From NCBI GenBank assembly GCA_947561715.1, contig OX387201.1:4234001-4298000 (forward strand): DNA of 64,000 nt, in the 5' to 3' direction. Shown one piece after another: positions 49,027 to 61,031 of the stretch (position 1 is the first letter of the stretch; each line of letters starts with the position of its first letter). The notes beneath the pieces are model-generated. The model was given only the letters and a program-made list of their open reading frames with translations, did no database searches and was not told the origin of the DNA. Made by a program: the position numbers and the translations under genes. The DNA is from Ascidia mentula (Eukaryota; Chordata; Ascidiacea; Phlebobranchia; Ascidiidae).

Positions 49027-52000
49027 CGAGCACGCCAGGACTCGAACCTCGAATCTTCTGATCCGAAGTCAGACGCGTTATCCATTGCGCCACGCGCCCA
49101 CGAAATTTGCATATACACATGGAATATTTGATCCTTGTCCAGCCACAATAGTCGATTAAGACAACAGTCTCCACACGACTCGAATCACTCCCGATTTTAT
49201 GTTTGTCCTCCATAATATTGATGAAAAAACGAGCACGCCAGGACTCGAACCTGGAATCTTCTGATCCGAAGTCAGACGCGTTATCCATTGCGCCACGCGC
49301 CCACGAAATTTGCATACACACATGGAATATTTGATCCTTGTCCAGCCACACTAGTCGATAAAAGCAACAGTCTCACCACGACTCGAATCATTCCCGATTT
49401 TATGCTTGTCCTCCATAATATTGTTGAAAAAAGCGAGCACGCCAGGACTCGAACCTGGAATCTTCTGATCCGAAGTCAGACGCGTTGTCCATTGCGCCAC
49501 GCGGCCACGAAATATACATACACTCATGGAATTTTTTATCCTTGTCCAGCCACAATAGTCGATTAAAACAACAGTCTCCTCACGACTCGAATCATTCCCG
49601 ATTTTATGCTTGTGCTCCAACGATATTGATGAAAAAAGCGAGCACGCCAGGACTCGAACCTGGAATCTTCTGATCCGTAGTCAGACGCGTTATCCATTGC
49701 GCCAAGGGCCCACGTCCGTAACATTAACAAATTGAATATTTGGTCCATGTCCAACAACTATATTGGATTAAAACAACAGTCTCCCCACGACTCGAATCAT
49801 TCCCGATTTTATGCTTGTCCTCCATAATATTGATGAAAAAACGAGCACGCCAGGACTCGAACCTGGAATCTTCTGATCCGTAGTCAGACGCGTTATCCAT
49901 TGCGCCACGCGCCCACGTCAGTAACATTAACAAATTGAATATTTGATCCTTGTCCAACAACTATATTGGATTAAAACAACAGTCTCCCCACGACTCGAAT
50001 CATTCCCGATTTTATGCTTGTCCTCCATAATATTGATGAAAAAACGAGCACGCCAGGACTCGAACCTGGAATCTTCTGATCCGAAGTCAGACGCGTTATC
50101 CATTGCGCCACGCGCCCACGAAATTTGCATACACACATGGAATATTTGATCCTTGTCCAGCCACAATAGTCGATTAAGACAACAGTCTCCAGATGACTCG
50201 AATCACTCCCTATTTTATGTTTATCCTCCATAATATTGATGAAAAAATCGAGCACGCCAGGACTCGAATCTGGAATCTTCTGATCCGAAGTCAGATGCGT
50301 TATCCATTGCGCCACGCGCCCACGAAATATACATACACTCATGGAATTTTTGATCCTTGTCCAGCCACAATAGTCGATTAAAACAACAGTCTCCTCACGA
50401 CTCGAATCATTCCCGATTTTATGCTTGTCCTCCATAATATTGTTGAAAAAAGCGAGCACGCCAGGACTCGAACCTGGAATCTTCTGATCCGAAGTCAGAC
50501 GCGTTATCCATTGCGCCACGCGCCCACGAAATATACATACACACATGGAATATTTGATCCTTGTCCAGCCACAATAGTCGATTAAAACTACAGTCTCCTC
50601 ACGACTCGAAATATTCCCGATTTTATGTTTGTGCTCCAACGATATTGATGAAAAAACGAGCACGCCAGGACTCGAACCTGGAATCTTCTGATCCGAAGTC
50701 AGACGCGTTATTCATTGCCCCACGCGCCCACGAAATTTGCATACACACATGGAATATTTGATCCTTGTCCAGCCACACTAGTCGATAAAAGCAACAGTCT
50801 CACCACGACTCGAATCATTCCCGATTTTATGCTTGTCCTCCATAATATTGATGAAAAAAGCGAGCACGCCAGGACTCGAACCTGGAATCTTCTGATCCGA
50901 AGTCAGACGCGTTATCCATTGCGCCACGCGCCCACGAAATATACATACACTCATGGAATTTTTGATCCTTGTCCAACCACAATATTCGATTAAAACAACA
51001 GTCTCCTCACGACTCGAATCATTCCCGATTTTTTGCTTATGCTCCAACGATATTGATGAAAAAAGCGAGCACGCCAGGACTCGAACCTGGAATCTTCTGA
51101 TCCGTAGTCAGACGCGTTATCCATTGCGCCACGCGCCCACGTCAGTAACATTAACAAATTGAATATTTGATCCTTGTCCAACAACTATATTGGATTAAAT
51201 CAACAGTCTCCCCACGACTCGAATCATTCCCGATTTTATGCTTGTCCTCCATAATATTGATGAAAAAACGAGCACGCCAGGACTCGAACCTGGAATCTTC
51301 TGATCCGTAGTCAGACGCGTTATCCATTGCGCCACGCGCCCACGTCAGTAACATTAACAAATTGAATATTTGATCCTTGTCCAACAACTATATTGGATTA
51401 AAACAACAGTCTCCCCACGACTCGAATCATTCCCGATTTTATGCTTGTCCTCCATAATATTGATGAAAAAAGCGAGCACGCCAGGACTCGAACCTGGAAT
51501 CTTCTGATCCGAAGTCAGTCGCGTTATCCATTGCGCCACGCGCCCAAGAAATATACATACACTCATGGAATTTTTGATCCTTGTCCAACCACAATATTCG
51601 ATTAAAACAACAGTCTCCTCACGACTCGAATCATTCCCGATTTTTTGCTTATGCTCCAACGATATTGATGAAAAAAGCGAGCACGCCAGGACTCGAACCT
51701 GGAATCATCTGATCCGAAGTCAGACGCGTTATCCATTGCGCCACGCGCCCACGAAACATGTATACACACATGGAATATTTGATCCTTGTCCAGCCACAAT
51801 AGTCGATTAAAACAACAGTCTCCTCACGACTCGAATCATCCCCGATTTTATGCTTGTGCTCCAACGATGTTGATGAAAAATAGCGAGCACGCCAGGACTC
51901 GAACCTGGAATCTTCTGATCCGTAGTCAGACGCGTTATCCATTGCGCCACGCGCCCACATCAGTAACATTAACAAATTGAATATTTGATCCTTGTCCAAC

Positions 52001-52975
52001 AACTATATTGGATTAAAACAACAGTCTCCCCACGACTCGAATCATTCCCGATTTTATGCTTGTCCTCCATAATAGTGATGAAAAAACGAGCACGCCAGGA
52101 CTCGAACCTGGAATCTTCTGATCCGAAGTCAGACGCGTTATCCATTGCGCCACGCGCCCACGAAATTTACATACACACATGGAATATTTGATCCTTGTCC
52201 AGCCACAATAGTCGATTAAAACAACAGTCTCCACACGACTCGAATCACTCCCGATTTTATGTTTGTCCTCCATAATATTGATGAAAAAATCGAGCACGCC
52301 AGGACTCGAAACTGGAATCTTCTGATCCGAAGTCAGACGCGTTATCCATTGCGCCACGCGCCCACGAAATTTACATACACACATGGAATATTTGATCCTT
52401 GTCCAGCCACAATAGTCGATTAAGACAACAGTCTCCACACGACTCGAATCATTCCCGATTTTATGTTTGTCCTCCATAATATTGATGAAAAAATCGAGCA
52501 CGCCAGGACTCGAACCTGGAATCTTCTGATCCGAAGTCAGACGCGTTATCCATTGCGCCACGCGCCCACGAAATATACATACACTCATGGAATTTTTGAT
52601 CCTTGTCCAGCCACAATAGTCGATTAAAACAACAGTCTCCTCACGACTCGAATCATTCCCGATTTTATGCTTGTCCTCCATAATATTGTTGAAAAAAGCG
52701 AGCACGCCAGGACTCGAACCTGGAATCTTCTGATCCGAAGTCAGACGCGTTATCCATTGCGCCACGCGCCCACGAAATATACATACACTCATGGAATTTT
52801 TTATCCTTGTCCAGCCACAATAGTCGATTAAAACTACAGTCTCCTCACGACTGGAAATATTCCCGATTTTATGTTTGTGCTCCAACGATATTGATGAAAA
52901 AACGAGCACGCCAGGACTCGAACCTGGAATCTTCTGATCCGAAGTCAGACGCGTTATTCATTGCCCCACGCGCCC
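49027..52975 (-). tRNA. tRNA-Arg block IX: 20 copies, third and shortened 6.5-kb repeat
   Basis: Starts (73 nt each; A = ACG): 49027, 49230, 49434, 49639A, 49842A, 50045, 50249, 50453, 50657, 50861, 51066A, 51269A, 51473, 51678, 51884A, 52087, 52291, 52495, 52699, 52903. Offset from block VIII is 5506 bp to 50861 and 4893 bp from 51066, so three whole units were lost between them. Entry into the third repeat lies in unit 49027, which joins the context of 42504 to that of 43521. Confidence 0.92.
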
Positions 52976-53105
52976 ACGTCAGTAACATTAACAAATTGAA
53001 TATTTGATCCTTGTCCAACAACTAAATCGGATTAAAACAACAGTCTCCCCACGACTCGAATCATTCCCGATTTTATGCTTGTCCTCCATAATATTGATGA
53101 AAAAA

Positions 53106-56100
53106 CGAGCACGCCAGGACTCGAACCTGGAATCTTCTGATCCGAAGTCAGACGCGTTATTCATTGCCCCACGCGCCCACGTCAGTAACATTAACAAATT
53201 GAATATTTGATCCTTGTCCAACAACTATATTGGATTAAAACAACAGTCTCCTCACGACTCGAATCATTCCCGATTTTATGCTTGTGCTCCAACGATGTTG
53301 ATGAAAAATAGCGAGCACGCCAGGACTCGAACCTGGAATCTTCTGATCCGTAGTCAGACGCGTTATCCATTGCGCCACGCGCCCACCTCAGTAACATTAA
53401 CAAATTGAATATTTGATCCTTGTCCAACAACTATATTGGATTAAAACAACAGTCTCCCCACGACTCGAATCATTCCCGATTTTATGCTTGTCCTCTATAA
53501 TATTGATGAAAAAACGAGCACGCCAGGACTCGAACCTGGAATCTTCTGATCCGAAGTCAGATGCGTTATCCATTGCGCCACGCGCCCACTGAATTTACAT
53601 ACACACATGGAATATTTGATCCTTGTCCAGCCACAATAGTCGATTAAGACAACAGTCTCCACACGACTCGAATCACTCCCGATTTTATGTTTGTCCTCCA
53701 TAATATTGATGAAAAAACCGAGCACGCCAGGACTCGAACCTGGAATCTTCTGATCCGAAGTCAGACGCGTTATCCATTGCGCCACGCGCCCACGAAATTT
53801 GCATACACACATGGAATATTTGATCCTTCTCCAGCCACACTAGTCGATAAAAGCAACAGTCTCACCACGACTCGAATCATTCCCGATTTTATGCTTGTCC
53901 TCCATAATATTGATGAAAAAAGCGAGAACGCCAGGACTCGAACCTGGAATCTTCTGATCCGAAGTCAGACGCGTTATCCATTGCGCCACGCGCCCACGAA
54001 ATATACATACACACATGGAATATTTGATCCTTGTCCAGCCACAATAGTCGATTAAAACTACAGTCTCCTCACGACTCGAAATATTCCCGATTTTATGTTT
54101 GTGCTCCAACGATATTGATGAAAAAACAAGCACGCCAGGACTCGAACCTGGAATCTTCTGATCCGAAGTCAGACGCGTTATTCATTGTCCCACGTGCCCA
54201 CGAAATTTGCATACACACATGGAATATTTGATCCTTGTCCAGCCACACTAGTCGATAAAAGCAACAGTCTCACCACGACTCGAATCATTCCCGATTTTAT
54301 GCTTGTCCTCCATAATATTGATGAAAAAAGCGAGCACGCCAGGACTCGAACCTGGAATCTTCTGATCCGAAGTCAGACGCGTTATCCATTGCGCCACGCG
54401 CCCACGAAATATACATACACTCATGGAATTTTTGATCCTTGTCCAACCACAATAGTCGATTAAAACAACAGTCTCCTCACGACTCGAATCATTCCCGATT
54501 TTATGCTTGTCCTCCATAATATTGATGAAAAAACGAGCACGCCAGGACTCGAACCTGGAATCATCTGATCCGAAGTCAGACGCGTTATCCATTGCGCCAC
54601 GCGCCCACGAAACATGCATACACACATGGAATATTTGATCCTTGTCCAGCCACAATAGTCGATTAAAACAACAGTCTCCTCACGACTCGAATCATCCCCG
54701 ATTTTATGCTTGTGCTCCAAATGAAAAATAGCGAGCACGCCAGGACTCGAACCTGGAATCTTCTGATCCGAAGTCAGACGCGTTATCCATTGCGCCACGC
54801 GCCCACGAAACATGCATACACACATGGAATATTTGATCCTTGTCCAGCCACAATAGTCGATTAAAACAACAGTCTCCCCACGACTCGAATCATTCCCGAT
54901 TTTATGCTTGTCCTCCATAATATTGATGAAAAAACGAGCACGCCAGGACTCGAACCTGGAATCTTCTGATCCGAAGTCAGACGCGTTATCCATTGCGCCA
55001 CGCGCCCACGAAATTTACATACACACATGGAATATTTGATCCTTGTCCAGCCACAATAGTCGATTAAGACAACAGTCTCCACACGACTCGAATCACTCCC
55101 GATTTTATGTTTGTCCTCCATAATATTGATGAAAAAATCGAGCACGCCAGGACTCGAACCTGGAATCTTCTGATCCGAAGTCAGACGCGTTATCCATTGC
55201 GCCACGCGCCCACGAAATTTACATACACACATGGAATATTTGATCCTTGTCCAGCCACAATAGTCGATAAAAACAACAGTCTCCCCACTACTCGAATCAC
55301 TCCCGATTTTATGTTTGTCCTCCATAATATTGATGAAAAAACGAGCACGCCAGGACTCGAACCTGGAATCTTCTGATCCGAAGTCAGACGCGTTATCCAT
55401 TGCGCCACGCGCCCACGAAATATACATACACTCATGGAATTTTTGATCCTGGTCCAGCCACAATAGTCGATTAAAACAACAGTCTTCTCACGACTCGAAT
55501 CATTCCCGATTTTATGCTTATGCTCCAACGATATTGATGAAAAAAGCGAGCACGCCAGGACTTGAACCTGGAATCTTCTGATCCGAAGTCAGACGCGTTA
55601 TCCATTGCGCCACGCGCCCACGAAATTTGCATACACACATGGAATATTTGATCCTTGTCCAGCCACACTAGTCGATTAAGACAACAGTCTCCCCACGACT
55701 CGAATCACTCCCGATTTTATGTTTGTCCTCCATAATATTGATGAAAAAACGAGCACGCCAGGACTCGAACCTGGAATCTTCTGATCCGAAGTCAGACGCG
55801 TTATCCATTGCGCCACGCGCCCACGAAATATACATACACTCATGGAATTTTTGATCCTTGTCCAGCCACAATAGTCGATTAAAACAACAGTCTCCCCACG
55901 ACTCGAATCATTCCCGATTTTATGCTTGTCCTCCATAATATTGATGAAAAAACGAGCACGCCAGGACTCGAACCTGGAATCATCTGATCCGAAGTCAGAC
56001 GCGTTATCCATTGCGCCACGCGCCCACGAAACATGCATACACACATGGAATATTTGATCCTTGTCCAGCCACAATAGTCGATTAAAACAACAGTCTCCTC

Positions 56101-56629
56101 ACGACTCGAATCATCCCCGATTTTATGCTTGTGCTCCAACTGAAAAATAGCGAGCACGCCAGGACTCGAACCTGGAATCTTCTGATCCGTAGTCAGACGC
56201 GTTATCCATTGCGCCACGCGCCCACCTCAGTAACATTAACAAATTGAATATTTGATCCTTGTCCAACAACTATATTGGATTAAAACAACAGTCTCCCCAC
56301 GACTCGAATCATTCCCGATTTTATGCTTGTCCTCCATAATATTGATGAAAAAACGAGCACGCCAGGACTCGAACCTGGAATCTTCTGATCCGAAGTCAGA
56401 CGCGTTATCCATTGCGCCACGCGCCCACGAAATTTACATACACACATGGAATATTTGATCCTTGTCCAGCCACACTAGTCGATTAAGACAACAGTCTCCC
56501 CACGACTCGAATCACTCCCGATTTTATGTTTGTCCTCCATAATATTGTTGAAAAAACGAGCACGCCAGGACTCGAACCTGGAATCTTCTGATCCGAAGTC
56601 AGACGCGTTATTCATTGTCCCACGTGCCC
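53106..56629 (-). tRNA. tRNA-Arg block X: 18 copies
   Basis: Starts (73 nt each; A = ACG): 53106, 53312A, 53515, 53719, 53923, 54127, 54331, 54534, 54732, 54935, 55139, 55342, 55547, 55750, 55953, 56151A, 56354, 56557. ACG copies are scarce here (2 of 18). Units ending at 54732 and 56151 are about 198 bp because part of the GATATTGATG stretch after the tRNA is missing. 53106, 54127 and 56557 carry the D-arm change. Confidence 0.9.
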
Positions 56630-56760
56630 ACGAAATTTGCATACACACATGGAATATTTGATCCTTGTCCAGCCACACTAGTCGATAAAAGCAACAGTCT
56701 CACCACGACTCGAATCATTCCCGATTTTATGCTTGTCCTCCATAATATTGATGAAAAAAG

Positions 56761-59700
56761 CGAGCACGCCAGGACTCGAACCTGGAATCTTCTGATCCGA
56801 AGTCAGACGCGTTATCCATTGCGCCACGCGCCCACGAAATATACATACACTCATGGAATTTTTGATCCTTGTCCAACCACAATAGTCGATTAAAACAACA
56901 GTCTCCTCACGACTCGAATCATTCCCGATTTTATGCTTGTCCTCCATAATATTGATGAAAAAACGAGCACGCCAGGACTCGAACCTGGAATCATCTGATC
57001 CGAAGTCAGACGCGTTATCCATTGCGCCACGCGCCCACGAAACATGCATACACACATGGAATATTTGATCCTTGTCCAGCCACAATAGTCGATTAAAACA
57101 ACAGTCTCCTCACGACTCGAATCATCCCCGATTTTATGCTTGTGCTCCAAATGAAAAATAGCGAGCACGCCAGGACTCGAACCTGGAATCTTCTGATCCG
57201 AAGTCAGACGCGTTATCCATTGCGCCACGCGCCCACGAAATTTACATACACACATGGAATATTTGATCCTTGTCCAGCCACAATAGTCGATTAAGACAAC
57301 AGTCTCCACACGACTCGAATCACTCCCGATTTTATGTTTGTCCTCCATAATATTGATGAAAAAATCGAGCACGCCAGGACTCGAACCTGGAATCTTCTGA
57401 TCCGAAGTCAGACGCGTTATCCATTGCGCCACGCGCCCACGAAATTTACATACACACATGGAATATTTGATCCTTGTCCAGCCACAATAGTCGATAAAAA
57501 CAACAGTCTCCCCACTACTCGAATCACTCCCGATTTTATGTTTGTCCTCCATAATATTGATGAAAAAACGAGCACGCCAGGACTCGAACCTGGAATCTTC
57601 TGATCCGAAGTCAGACGCGTTATCCATTGCGCCACGCGCCCACGAAATATACATACACTCATGGAATTTTTGATCCTGGTCCAGCCACAATAGTCGATTA
57701 AAACAACAGTCTTCTCACGACTCGAATCATTCCCGATTTTATGCTTATGCTCCAACGATATTGATGAAAAAAGCGAGCACGCCAGGACTTGAACCTGGAA
57801 TCATCTGATCCGAAGTCAGACGCGTTATCCATTGCGCCACGCGCCCACGAAACATGCATACACACATGGAATATTTGATCCTTGTCCAGCCACAATAGTC
57901 GATTAAAACAACAGTCTCCTCACGACTCGAATCATCCCCGATTTTATGCTTATGCTCCAACGATATTGATGAAAAAAGCGAGCACGCCAGGACTCGAACC
58001 TGGAATCTTCTGATCCGTAGTCAGACGCGTTATCCATTGCGCCACGCGCCCACCTCAGTAACATTAACAAATTGAATATTTGATCCTTGTCCAACAACTA
58101 TATTGGATTAAAACAACAGTCTCCCCACGACTCGAATCATTCCCGATTTTATGCTTGTCCTCCATAATATTGATGAAAAAACGAGCACGCCAGGACTCGA
58201 ACCTGGAATCTTCTGATCCGAAGTCAGACGCGTTATCCATTGCGCCACGCGCCCACGAAATTTACATACACACATGGAATATTTGATCCTTGTCCAGCCA
58301 CACTAGTCGATTAAGACAACAGTCTCCCCACGACTCGAATCACTCCCGATTTTATGTTTGTCCTCCATAATATTGATGAAAAAATCGAGCACGCCAGGAC
58401 TCGAACCTGGAATCTTCTGATCCGAAGTCAGACGCGTTATCCATTGCGCCACGCGCCCACGAAATATACATACACTCATGGAATTTTTGATCCTTGTCCA
58501 GCCACAATAGTCGATTAAAACAACAGTCTCCCCACGACTCGAATCTTTACCGATTTTATGCTTGTCCTCCATAATATTGATGAAAAAACGAGCACGCCAG
58601 GACTCGAACCTGGAATCATCTGATCCGAAGTCAGACGCGTTATCCATTGCGCCACGCGCCCACGAAACATGCATACACACATGGAATATTTGATCCTTTT
58701 CCAGCCACAATAGTCGATTAAAACAACAGTCTCCTCACGACTCGAATCATCCCCGATTTTATGCTTGTGCTCCAACTGAAAAATAGCGAGCACGCCAGGA
58801 CTCGAACCTGGAATCTTCTGATCCGTAGTCAGACGCGTTATCCATTGCGCCACGCGCCCACGTCAGTAACATTAACAAATTGAATATTTGATCCTTGTCC
58901 AACAACTATATTGGATTAAAACAACAGTCTCCCCACGACTCGAATCATTCCCGATTTTATGCTTGTCCTCCATAATATTGATGAAAAAACGAGCACGCCA
59001 GGACTCGAACCTGGAATCTTCTGATCCGAAGTCAGACGCGTTATCCATTGCGCCACGCGCCCACGAAATTTACATACACACATGGAATATTTGATCCTTG
59101 TCCAGCCACAATAGTCGATTAAGACAACAGTCTCCACACGACTCGAATCACTCCCGATTTTATGTTTGTCCTCCATAATATTGATGAAAAAATCGAGCAC
59201 GCCAGGACTCGAAACTGGAATCTTCTGATCCGAAGTCAGACGCGTTATCCATTGCGCCACGCGCCCACGAAATTTGCATACACACATGGAATATTTGATC
59301 CTTGTCCAGCCACAATAGTCGATAAAAACAACAGTCTCCCCACTACTCGAATCACTCCCGATTTTATGTTTGTCCTCCATAATATTGATGAAAAAACGAG
59401 CACGCCAGTACTCGAACCTGGAATCTTCTGATCCGAAGTCAGACGCGTTATCCATTGCGCCACGCGCCCACGTAATATACATACACTCATGGAATTTTTG
59501 ATCCTTGTCCAGCCACAATAGTCGATTAAAACAACAGTCTTCTCACGACTCGAATCATTCCCGATTTTATGCTTATGCTCCAACGATATTGATGAAAAAA
59601 GCGAGCACGCCAGGACTCGAACCTGGAATCTTCTGATCCGAAGTCAGACGCGTTATCCATTGCGCCACGCGCCCACGAAATTTGCATACACACATGGAAT

Positions 59701-60900
59701 ATTTGATCCTTGTCCAGCCACACTAGTCGATTAAGACAACAGTCTCCCCACGACTCGAATCACTCCCGATTTTATGTTTGTCCTCCATAATATTGATGAA
59801 AAAACGAGCACGCCAGGACTCGAACCTGGAATCTTCTGATCCGAAGTCAGACGCGTTATCCATTGCGCCACGCGCCCACGAAATATACATACACTCATGG
59901 AATTTTTGATCCTTGTCCAGCCACAATAGTCGATTAAAACAACAGTCTCCTCACGACTCGAATCATTCCCGATTTTATGCTTGTCCTCCATAATATTGAT
60001 GAAAAAAGCGAGCACGCCAGGACTCGAACCTGGAATCTTCTGATCCGAAGTCAGACGCGTTATCCATTGCGCCACGCGCCCACGAAATTTGCATACACAC
60101 ATGGAATATTTGATCCTTGTCCAGCCACACTAGTCGATAAAAGCAACAGTCTCACCACGACTCGAATCATTCCCGATTTTATGCTTGTGCTCCAACGATA
60201 TTGATGAAAAAAAGCGAGCACGCCAGGACTCGAACCTGGAATCTTCTGATCCGTAGTCAGACGCGTTATCCATTGCGCCACGCGCCCACGTCAGTAACAT
60301 TAACAAACTGAATATTTGATCCTTGTCCAACAACTATATTGGATTAAAACAACAGTCTCCTCACGACTCGAATCATTCCCGATTTTATGCTTGTGCTCCA
60401 ACGATGTTGATGAAAAATAGCGAGCACGCCAGGACTCGAACCTGGAATCTTCTGATCCGTAGTCAGACGCGTTATCCATTGCGCCACGCGCCCACCTCAG
60501 TAACATTAACAAATTGAATATTTGATCCTTGTCCAACAACTATATTGGATTAAAACAACAGTCTCCCCACGACTCGAATCATTCCCGATTTTATGCTTGT
60601 CCTCTATAATATTGATGAAAAAACGAGCACGCCAGGACTCGAACCTGGAATCTTCTGATCCGAAGTCAGACGCGTTATCCATTGCGCCACGCGCCCACGA
60701 AATTTACATACACACATGGAATATTTGATCCTTGTCCAGCCACAATAGTCGATTAAGACAACAGTCTCCACACGACTCGAATCACTCCCGATTTTATGTT
60801 TGTCCTCCATAATATTGATGAAAAAATCGAGCACGCCAGGACTCGAACCTGGAATCTTCTGATCCGAAGTCAGACGCGTTATCCATTGCGCCACGCGCCC
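56761..60900 (-). tRNA. tRNA-Arg block XI: 21 copies
   Basis: Starts (73 nt each; A = ACG): 56761, 56964, 57162, 57366, 57569, 57774, 57979A, 58182, 58386, 58589, 58787A, 58990, 59194, 59397, 59602, 59805, 60009, 60215A, 60421A, 60624, 60828. The first six copy 54331-55547 (offset 2430, then 2227 bp after loss of the unit equivalent to 54935). 59194 and 59397 have T-arm changes. Confidence 0.9.
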
Positions 60901-61031
60901 ACGAAATATACATACACTCATGGAATTTTTGATCCTTGTCCAGCCACAATAGTCGATTAAAACAACAGTCTCCTCACGACTCGAATCATTCCCGATTTTA
61001 TGCTTGTCCTCCATAATATTGTTGAAAAAAG

